In this document: in pieces, positions 1 to 11,100 of the stretch | How the letters are laid out: each line of letters starts with the position of its first letter | Position numbering within the stretch: the first letter of the stretch is position 1 | From: Bacteroidota bacterium | GTDB taxonomy: Bacteria; Bacteroidota; Bacteroidia; UBA4408 | Reading direction: 5' to 3' | NCBI GenBank assembly: GCA_016718805.1 | Contig: JADKCP010000001.1 | Coordinates: forward strand, 980,001-1,044,000 | DNA length: 64,000 nucleotides | The notes under the pieces: model-generated | The model's input: only the letters and a program-made list of their open reading frames with translations | The model's database searches: none | Told to the model about the DNA's origin: nothing | Translations under genes and position numbers: made by a program

Positions 1-123
1 AGTGCGAAACTTACCTCAAGATTAGACTTCTTCTAAGGGTCGTCATAGATGATGACGTTGATAGGTTGTAAGTGTAAAGACAGTAATGTCAAAGCTGAGC
101 AATACTAATTACCCGTTAGCTTT
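1..123 (+). rRNA. rrl: 23S ribosomal RNA, 3' end (partial)
   Basis: The first ~120 bases match the conserved end of bacterial 23S rRNA, including the run 'GTGTAAAGACAGTAATGTC' and the closing 'ACTAATTACCCGTTAGC'. The gene enters from outside the window. The exact 3' end is estimated. A 5S gene follows about 80 bases downstream, as in a normal rRNA operon. Confidence 0.93.
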
Positions 124-200
124 CTTAGTATATAATTATTAAATTATTATAAACTACTTGTATTTTCTTTCTTTTTATGTCTTATAGTATTTAAGATTTT

Positions 201-309
<109 letters not shown>

Positions 310-313
310 TTTC

Positions 314-357
314 AAAAGCCCCAATTCTAATAAATAGTCTTGGGGCTTTTTTATTTT
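314..357 (+). terminator. Intrinsic terminator of the rRNA operon
   Basis: An 11-bp perfect stem, AAAAGCCCCAA (314-324) with TTGGGGCTTTT (340-350), is followed by a T-rich run. It sits immediately after the 5S gene and 20-60 bases before the next start codon. Confidence 0.93.
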
Positions 358-379
358 TGTCAAAAACAAAAACTGTTTT

Positions 380-2251
380 GTGAAAAAAATTGTAATTCTA
401 TTACTCACTCTGTTTTTTTCTACATTCTCATATTCCGGATTGGCACAATCCGACCTAAATGATTCATTACTGCCAATTGAACGTACAACTTTACAGTTAC
501 TTCCTGCTATTGATTCCACACTTAATAGGCTCGAGATTTATGACCCTGCTTTATCAAATTTGCACTTTGGCTTAGGTTTTCCCGGTTCAGCAGTTCGTCC
601 AATTTATTTTATACTTCCTGAAAGTTGTGGGGTTAATCCTATTTTTAATTCATACGCACCACTACTTTTTTCTCCTTCCAATCAAAGCAACTTTAATTTT
701 AAAAAGCCGGTAACTCAAATACAATATGTAATCTTTCCGAGTATCCGAACAGAACAATACCTTGATTTGTTTCATAGCCGAAATATTGGTAAAAATTTGA
801 ATCTAGGTATTAAATTGAGAAAAATTAAGTCTAATGGATATTATCTCAAACAGGGCTCAAATATTTCAAACGTAACGGCATACATTTCTTCTAAAACAAA
901 AACGGGCAGGTACCTGGCTTATTCAAGTCTTGCTTATAATAACATTGTTTCTATTGAAAATGGAGGTGTTCAGAATGATAGTCTCGATTATTCATCAAGG
1001 AGTATAGCTTTACAAAGTTTGCCTGTTTACCTAGAAGATGCTAAAAACAGAATGTCTTTATGGGGTGGAAAAATTGCTCAAACGTATAATTTTGGACCAA
1101 TAAGAAATATCTCAACAGATACTTTGATTCAGAAGAATAGAGTGATTGCAACTTCTCACCTTTATTTAGAACTGAATTATAGTAAGCAGTCATTAAATTA
1201 TGTAGACCAATTTCCTTTGAGTGGTTTTTATGAAAATGTATTTAAAGACTCTTCTCAAACTAATGATAAATTTTCTCAAGAAAAATTTGAATCAGATTTT
1301 AGTTTTGCATTAGCAGAAATCTTGAAAAACGGGAACACCCGTAAATTTATTCCAAAAGTGGGTATCAGAAATGAAACAATAGCTTTTGAAACATCCGAAT
1401 TTGTTAGGACTTTTACGAATACTTCAGCCTATTTATATTTGAAATCTAATAGTAAGGATGTTTTAAGATATGCTTTTCAAGCAAGTTATTTTATTGATGG
1501 ATACAATTCAAAAAATTACAAGGTTCAAGCATTGATTGGGAGAATTATTTTAGATTCAACTAAGTTTGTTTCTAAACTCGATTTAATTGGAAGTATTATT
1601 AATTCTAATCCTGATTATGTGTATCAACATTATTACTCCAATCATTTTAAGTGGGAAAATAATTTTCATGAAAGTCAAACTATAAATTTGAATCTTCGAT
1701 TTGAATCAAAAAAATTGCTCAATCTAACCGTTTCTTTGACGAAGATGATAAATCATGTTTACCTCGATACAAGTATTGCTCCTGTTCAATTGTCTAAAGA
1801 TATTGACCTAATAAGTGGTAGATTAAATAAACTATTTCATTTGGGTAATTTTCATTTAGATGCTATTCTGGTTTATCAGCGAGTTATGAAGGGAAAGGAT
1901 GTATTAGGTTTACCTGAATTATTTACACGAAATTCAATTTATTGGGGGAAGCTGGTATTTAAAAAGGCGATGGATTTGCAGATAGGATTTGACGTTTTGT
2001 ACACTACAAAATATTACGGATTATCGTATCAACCTAGTTTAAATGCATTTTATTTTCAATCAAGTAAGAAGATTGGGGCATATCCAGCAATTGACTTTTT
2101 TGTGAACTTTAAATTACGTCAGGCGAGAGTCTTTTTTAAAGTTGATCATTTAAATTATGGCTTGAATTCAGGAAAATATGAATTTGTTCCTGTTTATCTA
2201 ATACCTGGAAGAACCTTTCGCTTTGGATTGAGTTGGTTGTTTATTAATTAA
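380..2251 (+). CDS. Putative outer-membrane porin (Bacteroidota putative-porin family)
   Basis: A 623-residue protein starting at GTG, with a Sec signal peptide (MKKIVILLLTLFFSTFSYSG...AQ). The rest is rich in alternating polar and aromatic beta-strand segments. It ends in an amphipathic strand (FRFGLSWLFIN), as expected of an outer-membrane beta-barrel. The N-terminal part after the signal, with 'LSNLHFGLGFPGSAVRPIYF', resembles the Bacteroidota 'putative porin' family often annotated at 600-700 residues. No plug, SusD or TonB-box features were seen. Substrate unknown. It directly follows the rRNA terminator and converges with the next gene. Confidence 0.7.
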   Translation: MKKIVILLLTLFFSTFSYSGLAQSDLNDSLLPIERTTLQLLPAIDSTLNRLEIYDPALSNLHFGLGFPGSAVRPIYFILPESCGVNPIFNSYAPLLFSPSNQSNFNFKKPVTQIQYVIFPSIRTEQYLDLFHSRNIGKNLNLGIKLRKIKSNGYYLKQGSNISNVTAYISSKTKTGRYLAYSSLAYNNIVSIENGGVQNDSLDYSSRSIALQSLPVYLEDAKNRMSLWGGKIAQTYNFGPIRNISTDTLIQKNRVIATSHLYLELNYSKQSLNYVDQFPLSGFYENVFKDSSQTNDKFSQEKFESDFSFALAEILKNGNTRKFIPKVGIRNETIAFETSEFVRTFTNTSAYLYLKSNSKDVLRYAFQASYFIDGYNSKNYKVQALIGRIILDSTKFVSKLDLIGSIINSNPDYVYQHYYSNHFKWENNFHESQTINLNLRFESKKLLNLTVSLTKMINHVYLDTSIAPVQLSKDIDLISGRLNKLFHLGNFHLDAILVYQRVMKGKDVLGLPELFTRNSIYWGKLVFKKAMDLQIGFDVLYTTKYYGLSYQPSLNAFYFQSSKKIGAYPAIDFFVNFKLRQARVFFKVDHLNYGLNSGKYEFVPVYLIPGRTFRFGLSWLFIN

Positions 2252-2278
2252 ATCAGCACTTTCTGCAATAAAAGAGAA

Positions 2279-3556
2279 TTAAGTTTTTTGCTTTTTCTTT
2301 TTAGCAGCCGGGAAAAGAATATTGTTTAAAATTAAACGGTATCCAGGAGAGTTAGGATGTAAATTGAGATCAGTGGGAGGATCTCCAACATAATGTTGAT
2401 AATCTTCAGGATCGTGTCCTCCAAAAAATGACCAAGTTCCCTTACCAAATTCACCGTGTATATATCGAGCTTCATTTAATGACTTGTTGTCGCCCATTAC
2501 CAAAACATTTGATTTTATTAGGTTTTTATTAAATGCAGTTGTTTGCCCCATAAATCCCTTAATAATTTTTTCATGGTCTTGACAAAGCATAGTTGGAACT
2601 GGATCCCATTTAGCGGAAAATTCAAACAAGGCAAAGTAGTCTTGATTTTCTGGAATTTTTCGAGGCTGTGGAATATCTATATCTGAAAACTCATATTGCA
2701 TAGGATTTGTGCTAAGTGTAAAATCCTTGAACGCAAAGCATTTTGAGTAATCAAGTTTAGAGTTATAGTTTGGAGTTGATCCATCACCATCAAACATGTT
2801 TTCGCAAATATCAACTCCCTCGGCACTAAGAGCAATATCATACGAATCGGTTGCAGAGCACATAGCAAACAAAAAACCGCCACCGGCAGTAAAATCGCGA
2901 ATTTTTTGAGCGATGGCTAATTTTTCTTGAGATACTTTTTTGAATCCTAATTTCAAGGCAAGTGCCTCAGAAGCTCTTTCATCTTCTTGATACCAAGGAG
3001 CATTGTGATATGAACCATAAAACTTTCCGTATTGTCCTGTAAAATCTTCGTGATGTAAGTGAAGCCAATCATACAAAGGCAATTTGCCTAACATTATTTC
3101 TTCATCATAAATAACATCGTAAGGTATTTCAGCATAAGTTAAAACTAGCGTAACCGCATCATCCCAGGGTAATTTCGTTTTGGGTGAATAAACTGCGACT
3201 TTGGGAGCTTTTTCTAGTTTAACCACATCCATATTTACCTCTGGGTTAGCAATTTCTTCAACTATTGCAGCATATTGTCCATCACCAATTATATCAAAAC
3301 TAACACCTCGTATTACACATTCACTTTCGATTGTTTTATTATTTTTAATGGCAAAACTTCCTCCTCGGTAATTTAATAGCCAAAATACTTCAACTTCATT
3401 TTTTAAAGTCCAGTAAGCTATTCCATATGCCTTTAAATGATTCTTCTGTGAATTATCCATAGGAATTAACAAGTACGAGGCTTTGGCAGTCACAGATAGT
3501 AAAAGCAAGAAGCTAATGCAAAAAAGTAATCTATCTCTTATTCTCAACTTACTCAT
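2279..3556 (-). CDS. Exported class I glutamine-amidotransferase-like protein (often labelled 'asparagine synthetase B')
   Basis: A 425-residue protein with an N-terminal signal or anchor segment (residues ~9-27). A conserved opening 'LIPMDNSQKNHLKAYGIAYW' is followed by 'VEVFWLLNYRGGSF'. From memory, this family is common in Bacteroidota and is frequently labelled asparagine synthetase B, but I see neither an N-terminal Cys glutaminase nor an SGGxDS synthetase P-loop. The middle (ARISPKTKLPWDDAVTLVL-like region to 'GGGFLFAMCSATDSYD') looks like a GATase1/ThuA-like flavodoxin fold. The likely role is an envelope protein of unknown activity. It lies downstream of dnaB on the same strand with a 115-bp gap. 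Confidence 0.6.
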   Translation of the reverse strand: MSKLRIRDRLLFCISFLLLLSVTAKASYLLIPMDNSQKNHLKAYGIAYWTLKNEVEVFWLLNYRGGSFAIKNNKTIESECVIRGVSFDIIGDGQYAAIVEEIANPEVNMDVVKLEKAPKVAVYSPKTKLPWDDAVTLVLTYAEIPYDVIYDEEIMLGKLPLYDWLHLHHEDFTGQYGKFYGSYHNAPWYQEDERASEALALKLGFKKVSQEKLAIAQKIRDFTAGGGFLFAMCSATDSYDIALSAEGVDICENMFDGDGSTPNYNSKLDYSKCFAFKDFTLSTNPMQYEFSDIDIPQPRKIPENQDYFALFEFSAKWDPVPTMLCQDHEKIIKGFMGQTTAFNKNLIKSNVLVMGDNKSLNEARYIHGEFGKGTWSFFGGHDPEDYQHYVGDPPTDLNLHPNSPGYRLILNNILFPAAKKKKQKT

Positions 3557-3671
3557 TCTAATTATTTTTCAGAAAATACATGTAAAATTCGCAACGTAAT
3601 ATCTTATAAGTGACATAAGATTATCCAAAGATACATCGGATATACTAGTAAAAATAATGAATTAACACTTT

Positions 3672-5210
3672 TTAAAAAGGAACAGCTTCATCGTCCTCTT
3701 CATGATTCATTTTTGATGAAAAGGTAATAGAAGGGGCTGAACCACCAAATTCTGCAGAAGGAGGAAGAGGTGCAAACGAATCGAAATTGCCTGTTTCAAT
3801 ATCTACGAATTTTGCAAGATGGCTAATAAATCGAAGTCGCACGTCTTTTAGTGCACCATTTCTATGTTTTGCTATAATTAGCTCTGCAATTCCTGTTAAT
3901 GAGCTACCATTTTCTTTGTCTTCCGTAATCCCATAATATTCGGGCCGATAAATAAACATTACCATATCCGCATCCTGTTCGATAGCACCCGACTCACGTA
4001 AGTCAGATAACTGCGGACGTTTGTCGCCCCCACGCGTTTCAACTGCGCGACTAAGCTGGGAAAGGGCAATAATAGGTACGTCTAATTCTTTTGCAATACT
4101 TTTTAGTGAGCGTGAAATATTAGAAATTTCTTGTTCACGATTCCCTTTACCTTCGCCACCGGCAGTCATTAATTGTAAGTAATCAATAATAATTAATTGA
4201 ATGTCGTGCTGTGATTTGAGGCGTCGACATTTTGCTCGCAATTCGAATATTGATAGTGCCGGTGTATCATCAATAAATATTGGGGCTTCAGCCAATTTTG
4301 TTATCTGGGTGTTGAGCTGTTGCCATTCATGATCTTGTAAATTTCCCTTCTTTAATTTCTCAGCGCTTAATTCTGTTTCTCCTGCAATCAATCGATTAAC
4401 CAACTGAATAGACGACATTTCTAATGAAAAAACTGCAACAGGTTTTTGAAAATCAACAGCAGTGTTTCTCGCTAAACTAAGCACAAATGCAGTTTTACCC
4501 ATACCCGGGCGTGCTGCTAAAATAATTAAATCAGATTTTTGCCAACCCGAAGTAGTGCGATCTAATTCAGTAAATCCACTTTGAACTCCACTTATTCCAT
4601 CTTTTTGTGTACGGGCAATTTCGATTTGTTTAATAGCTTGGCCAATCAATGAACTCATACTATCGTAATTTTTACGAATATTACTTTCTGCAACCGCAAA
4701 CAAATTACTTTCAGCTTTATCCAATAAGTCAAAAACATCGGTTGAATCTTCATAAGCATCCTTAATTGTATCAGCAGATATTCGGATTAATTCACGTTGT
4801 ATATGTTTTTGAGAAACAATTCGAGCGTGGTATTCAACGTTGGCAGCAGAAGCAATTCGATTGGTAAGTTGAGTAATAAAATAGGGTCCTCCAACAATAT
4901 CTAATTCACCGGTTTTTTTTAACTCGTTGGTCACCGTTAAAATGTCAACAGGTTGAGTTTTTTGAAATAAATTGATAATCGCAGCAAATATTTTTTGATG
5001 TGCTTCTTTGTAAAAACTTTCTGGTTTTAAAATATCGATTACTGCGTTTAGGGCATTTTTTTCGAGCATTAAAGCACCCAATACAGCCTCCTCTAATTCA
5101 ATTGCTTGGGGTGGAAGTTTCCCATGTTCTAAAAATGAAGAAGAGGGTATATTTTTTCGCACGCCTCGCTTATTCAGTGCGTCTTTAACTTGATTTTGTA
5201 TCGTATCCAT
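3672..5210 (-). CDS. dnaB: Replicative DNA helicase DnaB
   Basis: A 512-residue hexameric helicase that unwinds DNA at the replication fork. The N-terminal DnaB domain (about 33-140, with 'PPQAIELEEAVLGALML') is joined by a linker to the RecA-type helicase domain. Walker A ARPGMGKT lies at about 233-240. Walker B 'LIIIDYLQLM' and the 'SQLSRAVETR' and 'DLRESGAIEQDADMV' motifs are all present. No intein is seen. The C-terminus ends in an acidic tail (HEEDDEAVPF). Length is normal. A TAnnTTTG element ends only about five bases before the start codon, so the mRNA may be nearly leaderless. Confidence 0.97.
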   Translation of the reverse strand: MDTIQNQVKDALNKRGVRKNIPSSSFLEHGKLPPQAIELEEAVLGALMLEKNALNAVIDILKPESFYKEAHQKIFAAIINLFQKTQPVDILTVTNELKKTGELDIVGGPYFITQLTNRIASAANVEYHARIVSQKHIQRELIRISADTIKDAYEDSTDVFDLLDKAESNLFAVAESNIRKNYDSMSSLIGQAIKQIEIARTQKDGISGVQSGFTELDRTTSGWQKSDLIILAARPGMGKTAFVLSLARNTAVDFQKPVAVFSLEMSSIQLVNRLIAGETELSAEKLKKGNLQDHEWQQLNTQITKLAEAPIFIDDTPALSIFELRAKCRRLKSQHDIQLIIIDYLQLMTAGGEGKGNREQEISNISRSLKSIAKELDVPIIALSQLSRAVETRGGDKRPQLSDLRESGAIEQDADMVMFIYRPEYYGITEDKENGSSLTGIAELIIAKHRNGALKDVRLRFISHLAKFVDIETGNFDSFAPLPPSAEFGGSAPSITFSSKMNHEEDDEAVPF

Positions 5211-5214
5211 CGTT

Positions 5215-5222
5215 CAAAAGTA
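5215..5222 (-). promoter_or_regulatory. Putative -7 promoter element of dnaB
   Basis: On the minus strand the sequence is TACTTTTG, a match to the Bacteroidota -7 consensus TAnnTTTG. It ends 5 nt before the dnaB ATG, so initiation would fall at or next to the start codon. No clear TTG at -33 is apparent. Confidence 0.4.
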
Positions 5223-5410
5223 ACTATTTGAAATAGATAATTCGGCATCAAAACTTGATTAAAATTATTAACATTTTAAAGGATGAAGATTCAGATTATT
5301 TTTTTCATTCTAATGATAAAATTGATTGAGTTAAATATTGATATTATTCGTGTTAGGAAATTTAGTTTTATATAGTTAGTTTCGTTTTAATTAATATTAA
5401 AAATTAGCCT

Positions 5411-8071
5411 ATGAAAAAATTTCTATTAGCTACGATTCTTTTTTTCGGATTTTTTTATTCTTGTTTCGCAGGATGGGTTCAAACAGCAGGACCAGTTGGA
5501 GGTGAAGTAACTGTTATGTATGTAGATGGCAGCACAATTTATGCTGGAACACCTCATGGTATTTTTACTTCAACAAATGGAGGGGCATCTTGGGTTGAAA
5601 AAAACAATGGATTAAACACATTGCTAAATTACACTGAAGTGTTTGCAATAACTTCAATTGGATCTACCATTTTTATTGGAACATCAGATGGCATGTATGC
5701 AAGCAGCAATGGAGGAAACAGCTGGGTTACAGCAAATGGAGGATTAGGTTCAAGTTTACCAAATGGTGCTAATGTTTATTCGTTAACTGCCAAAGGTACT
5801 GATTTGTATGCAGGTTTTTTTCAGCAAGGTATTTACAAAAGCACTAATAACGGAGCAACCTGGTCTGCTGTTAATTTAGGTTTTCTATCAAACCATACTG
5901 TTGTATCAATTGTATATATCGGCAATGTTTTATTTGCAGGTACAGATTGGGATGGTATTTATATGTCGACAAATAATGCTGCATCTTGGTCTTTGGTTCC
6001 TGATGTGACTATGGCCAATACCCATGTAAAAGCAATGTGTGTGAGTGGAACTACTTTGTTTGCATCTGAATATGGAACCTCGGGTGTTTTCATTTCAACT
6101 AATAACGGAACAAGTTTTACGTTAGAGACATCAGGATTTGGATTCGGATCTTCCTGGGTTAAGTCATTTGCTGTTTCTGGCTCAGCAATTTATGCAGGAA
6201 CATTTTCGGGAGGTATTTTTAAGTCAACCAATAATGGAAGCAGCTGGGTGGGAAGCACAACTCCCGGAGTTTCTTATCAAATTTGCTCTATGAATACTTT
6301 GGCAATAAGTGGAACTGATATTTTAGTTGGAACCGGTGGTTGTGGAGTATATAAATCAACGAATAGCGGTAGTACTTGGATTGAATCTAACACTTCTCTT
6401 AAAAATACATCAGTAACAGCATTGACTTTTAATGGAACATCGCTTTTTGCCGGAATTAATGGAGGAGGGATTTACAAATCGAATGACAAAGGTGCAACCT
6501 GGTCAAATGTTGCTGGATCAACTCCAATTTATAATGTAAGAACATTAAAATCTATATCAGGAGCAGTTTATGCAGGCTATGATTATGGGATTTATAAATC
6601 ACTGAACAATGGTGCTACCTGGTCGGCAGCCGATGGAGGCTTTGGAGCATTGTTTATGACACCGGTGTATTGTTTTGATTATAATGCGACTTATTTATTT
6701 GCAGGAACCGGTGATGGGGTTTGGATTACGAATGATGGGGGTAATACTTGGACGCAAGCAAGCAGCGGACTACCTTCTTTTTCAACGGTACATTGCATGG
6801 TCATTATGGGATCAAGTATTTATGTTGGTATGGATGACGGTATCTATAAATCAACCAATAGCGGCACAACTTGGACACAAATATATACCAGTTTTATTCC
6901 AATCACGAGTCTTGTTAAAAATGGTTCGAATTTAATGGCTAGTCTCGATTTGTATGGTGGTGTTTTACTGTCAACTAACGGAGGAACTTCATGGGCTCCA
7001 ATTATTACCGGTTTACCGAGTATTTTTGCAGCGTATACTTTATTAAATGTTGGTAACAATGTATTTGTTGGCACCAACGATGGAGTTTATCGTACCAGCA
7101 ACGGTGGTACTAATTGGACTGCTGTAAATACAGGTTTTTCAGGAGGTTTGGGAATAAAATCTTTAACCAATAATTCCGATTCAATTTTTGCAGGAAGTGA
7201 TTTTGGCGTATGGAAGAACGGGCTAGATTTATCTACTGAAATTTGTATAGTTACGGTTGATAGTGCATCTCTGCATAATGTAATTATTTGGGATAAGCCT
7301 CAGGTTACCAATATTGACAGTTTTCGAATTTACAGAGAAGATGTTTCCAACCAATATATACATATAGCTTCTGTTGGTTACAATCAATTGAGTGAGTATA
7401 CCGACACATCAGCAGCAGGTGATCCTAATTTTGTTTCACGACGTTATAAGATACGTGAATTAAAAGCAGGCGGTATTCCGGGTAATTTCAGTGCTTACCA
7501 CAATACAATTTTACTGCAAAACAATGGAGGTAATTTTAACTGGAATATTTATGAAGTTGAAGGACAAAGTCCGGGATATCCGGTTGTTCAAAATAAATTG
7601 TATCGAGACGATAATTCAACAGGAACTTGGAATTTGATTGCAACAACAGCAGGAACTCAAACAGGATTTACTGATCCTAACTATGGGTTATATCCTAATG
7701 CAAGTTATCGTATTTATGGAGATTTGGGAGGGCTAATTTGTACTCCAACTCAACGTGTTGCCATAGGTTTGAATTCAAGTAAAAGTAATATAAAAAATAA
7801 AGCTATAGGTATTTATGAAAATAAGGGAAGTGATGCCAAGATTTCAATACAGCCTAATCCAGCAAGCGATATTGTTAGTGTGAAATATTTGATTGAAATT
7901 GAAAATATTGTAGTTTATGATAATTTAGGAAAAGAGGTTTTGACTGTTCTGCCAGACAAATCTAATAGCGGAAGCATATTACTATCTGTCAGCAAATTCA
8001 ATCCCGGTTTATATACTCTTTCGTGTAAAGGAAAGGATTTCGTAGTGCGAAAGAAGCTAATAGTAAATTAA
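5411..8071 (+). CDS. Secreted BNR/Ycf48-like beta-propeller protein with T9SS sorting domain
   Basis: An 886-residue exported protein. A Sec signal peptide (MKKFLLATILFFGFFYSCFA) precedes thirteen ~45-residue repeats of the form 'S-T-N-N/G-G-x-S/T-W' alternating with 'LYAGT..GIYKS'. This is the pattern of BNR/photosystem II-stability (Ycf48-like) propellers, probably two propellers. After a fibronectin-like stretch (~615-790) comes a T9SS C-terminal domain: 'SIQPNPASDIVSVKY', then 'VYDNLGKEVL', ending 'GLYTLSCKGKDFVVRKKLIVN'. The likely role is a surface-attached or released protein; its ligand is unknown. A terminator follows, so it appears monocistronic. Confidence 0.85.
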   Translation: MKKFLLATILFFGFFYSCFAGWVQTAGPVGGEVTVMYVDGSTIYAGTPHGIFTSTNGGASWVEKNNGLNTLLNYTEVFAITSIGSTIFIGTSDGMYASSNGGNSWVTANGGLGSSLPNGANVYSLTAKGTDLYAGFFQQGIYKSTNNGATWSAVNLGFLSNHTVVSIVYIGNVLFAGTDWDGIYMSTNNAASWSLVPDVTMANTHVKAMCVSGTTLFASEYGTSGVFISTNNGTSFTLETSGFGFGSSWVKSFAVSGSAIYAGTFSGGIFKSTNNGSSWVGSTTPGVSYQICSMNTLAISGTDILVGTGGCGVYKSTNSGSTWIESNTSLKNTSVTALTFNGTSLFAGINGGGIYKSNDKGATWSNVAGSTPIYNVRTLKSISGAVYAGYDYGIYKSLNNGATWSAADGGFGALFMTPVYCFDYNATYLFAGTGDGVWITNDGGNTWTQASSGLPSFSTVHCMVIMGSSIYVGMDDGIYKSTNSGTTWTQIYTSFIPITSLVKNGSNLMASLDLYGGVLLSTNGGTSWAPIITGLPSIFAAYTLLNVGNNVFVGTNDGVYRTSNGGTNWTAVNTGFSGGLGIKSLTNNSDSIFAGSDFGVWKNGLDLSTEICIVTVDSASLHNVIIWDKPQVTNIDSFRIYREDVSNQYIHIASVGYNQLSEYTDTSAAGDPNFVSRRYKIRELKAGGIPGNFSAYHNTILLQNNGGNFNWNIYEVEGQSPGYPVVQNKLYRDDNSTGTWNLIATTAGTQTGFTDPNYGLYPNASYRIYGDLGGLICTPTQRVAIGLNSSKSNIKNKAIGIYENKGSDAKISIQPNPASDIVSVKYLIEIENIVVYDNLGKEVLTVLPDKSNSGSILLSVSKFNPGLYTLSCKGKDFVVRKKLIVN

Positions 8072-8091
8072 CAATAGAAAATTGCAATAGC

Positions 8092-8130
8092 AAAACCCTG
8101 TCTTGACTTGAGGCAGGGTTTTGTAGTTTT
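8092..8130 (+). terminator. Intrinsic terminator
   Basis: AAAACCCTG (8092-8100) pairs with CAGGGTTTT (8114-8122), and a T-rich tail follows 'GTAGTTTT'. It lies 20 bases after the propeller gene's stop codon. Confidence 0.8.
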
Positions 8131-8155
8131 ATAAGTATTAGTTAAAAATTTTGTA

Positions 8156-8163
8156 TAGCTTTG
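8156..8163 (+). promoter_or_regulatory. Putative -7 promoter element
   Basis: TAGCTTTG matches the Bacteroidota TAnnTTTG consensus. It ends 16 nt before the ATG at 8180, which supports that start. A -33 TTG is not convincing. Confidence 0.45.
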
Positions 8164-8179
8164 AAAATCGCTGAATGCT

Positions 8180-11100
8180 ATGGTCTTTTTCAAAAAATCT
8201 ATTTTGTTTTTCTTCGTAATTCTGGTTTCTTCAGCCCAAGCCCAGCATTACAATTTCAAAAGATTTACAACCAAAAACGGAGTTGCACATCCGATAGTTC
8301 AACAAATTGTACAAGATCATGAGGGTTATTTTTGGCTAGCTACCCAAGGAGGATTAAATCGTTTTGATGGAAAAAAATTCAGTAGTTTTCGTAAGTCAAA
8401 TGGACTACCAACAAGTGATATAACCGCAGTTCTAGAAGACGAAAATAAGAACATTTGGATAGGTACAACCGAAGGTTTAGCAAAGTTCGATGGGATTTCA
8501 TTTACTTCATTTAAGAACTATGGACTGAATCACCAAATTAACTCTATCTATAAGGATTCTAAAGAAATAATTTGGTTTTGTACATTAGGTGGTGGAATTG
8601 TAAGTTTTGATGGAAAAAGCTTTAAGCAATATACTAGAAAAGAAGGCCTTATCACCGATTCAATATTTTGCTTAATTCAGGACTATGATAAGAACTATTG
8701 GATAGGAACTTATCATTTTGGTGTTAGTAAAATCACTGCTACTTCAGTTACTTCGGGCCGTCTAAAATGCCAAACATATACTAAATCAGACGGATTATCT
8801 TCAAATAATATTTACTGCATGCAAGAGGATAATCAACACACTATTTGGTTAGGAACTACAAATGGTTTTTTGACAAAGTATGAGAATGGGAAATTTTCTC
8901 CTTTTGTTATTTCAGATGAAACAAAAACCGATTTCGTAGCCGATATTTTAAAAGATAGCAGAAACAATATTTGGGTAGGAACCTTGGAGCATGGCTTAAT
9001 AAAAATTACAAATAAAGACTATTCATTTTATACAGAAGCGGAGGGCCTCTCCTCGCACTGTATCAATTATTTACTAGAAGATAAGGATAAAAATATATGG
9101 ATATGTACTGATGTAGGATTATGTGTTTTTAAAAATGAAGCGATTATTACCTTCAATGAGAATAGCGGTCTTCCTACCAATATGCCCCAAAGTATACATG
9201 AGTTAACAGATGGAACAATTGTATGTGGAACTGCACCCGGCTTGAGTTATTATAACGGTACAAGGTTTATCAGTATTGACAATATTGAAGAAGTAAAAAA
9301 TTCATTCATTACTTCAATTGCTGAAGATGATAATGGATTGATTTGGCTTGGGGCGAATAATGGTATGCTAATCGTAATTAGTAAAAAGGGAAATAAATAT
9401 GCACTCCAACGAACCGTCACAGAGGTAAATGGAGAAATACTTAGCTATATTTCAGAAATTAAGAAGTCAAATTCTGGAGCAATTTGGTTTGCAAGTTATG
9501 GTCAAGGTTTATTTAAATATCATAACAATGTTTATACAAGGTTTAGCAAAAAAGAAGGTTTGCAAAGTGATAATCTCCAATCTGTATTTATCGATAGCAA
9601 GGGAAATATTTGGATGGGAAGCAACCAGAACGGTGTTTTTAAATATGATGGAAATAAGTTTACCAATTATACTACTGCGAATGGTTTAGCCGATAATATG
9701 GTTTTTGGAATTTGTGAGAACACTAATGGAACAATGTTTTTCGCAACGGCAGAAGGCGGTTTAAGTGTTTTTCACAACAATAGATTCGTTACTATTTCAA
9801 CAAAAGACGGATTAAGCTCGAACCTTATATTGTCGGTAAAAGCAGATATGCAAAACAATCTTTGGCTTGGAACAAACAATGGATTGAATAGATTAAGGTT
9901 AAGGTCAGATTACAAAGTTGAATCGCTAAAAATTTATACTGAGCAAAACGGATTAGAAGGCACTGAATTTATTGTTTCGAACTCTCTCTTTATTGATAAA
10001 AATGGAATTGTTTGGGCAGGTACATCTAATGGACTTTCAAAGTATAATCCGGCTGTTGATTTTGCTAACAATACACCTCCAACTTTGTCATTGCAAAATA
10101 TACTTTTATTTAATCAAAAAGTAAATTGGCAACAGTATACTGAAGAGGTGAATAAGCAAACAAATCTGCCAGTAAATTTGCGTTTAAATTATAAAAATAA
10201 TCATTTAAGCTTTGAGTTTCAAGCACTAAGTATTGACGAAGACCTAAAGTATACCTATAAACTAGAAGGTTTTGATAAGGAATGGTCACCTCTAACCACT
10301 AGTACTGAAGCAGTTTACTCAAATATTCCATCGGGAAGAGATTATATATTTAGAGTAAAAGCATTGAATAGTGATGGGGTTTGGAGTACAAAGAATATTG
10401 AGTTTAAATTTTACATAGAGGCTCCAATCTGGCAACGCTGGTGGTTTATTGCAGTGTGTATTCTGATTAGTATAATTACTGTAATTTATTATATCAATTG
10501 GCGAACATCTAAATTGGCCAAAGAGAAAAAGCAACTTGAAGAAAAAGTTGAAGAACGAACAACTGAGTTAAAACATACAAACTTAAGACTTTCAGAAGCT
10601 TTTACAGATATAAAGGATAGTATCAATTATGCGCAGCGTATTCAGGAAGCTATACTTCCGATGGATTCAATTATTAAAAAAGTGTTTCCTGATTCCTTTA
10701 TATTATTTAAACCAAGAGATGTGGTGAGTGGTGATTTTTATTGGTTTGGAACAGTTGAAAAGAACGGAAACCTGTATCATATTATTGCAGCTGCCGATTG
10801 CACCGGACATGGTGTTCCCGGTGCTTTTATGAGCATGATTGGTAATACAATATTAAGTGAAATAGTCATAGCTCGAGAAATTGTTGATCCTTCCAAAATT
10901 TTGTTCGAATTGCATCACGGTATACGCAAGGCTTTGAAACAAAACTTAACAACATCGCGCGATGGAATGGATATATGTTTATGTACCATTAATTTAACTG
11001 ATAATACTATAAACTATGCTGGAGCTTATAATCCTTTGTGGGTGCTAAAGAACAATTCAGATATTGAAATTGTTAAAGCAAACAAATGTGCTATTGGTGG

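Noticed and set aside
2279..3556. True asparagine synthetase
   Set aside because: There is no N-terminal catalytic Cys glutaminase and no SGGxDS synthetase site; it is also exported. The common name looks like a carry-over annotation.
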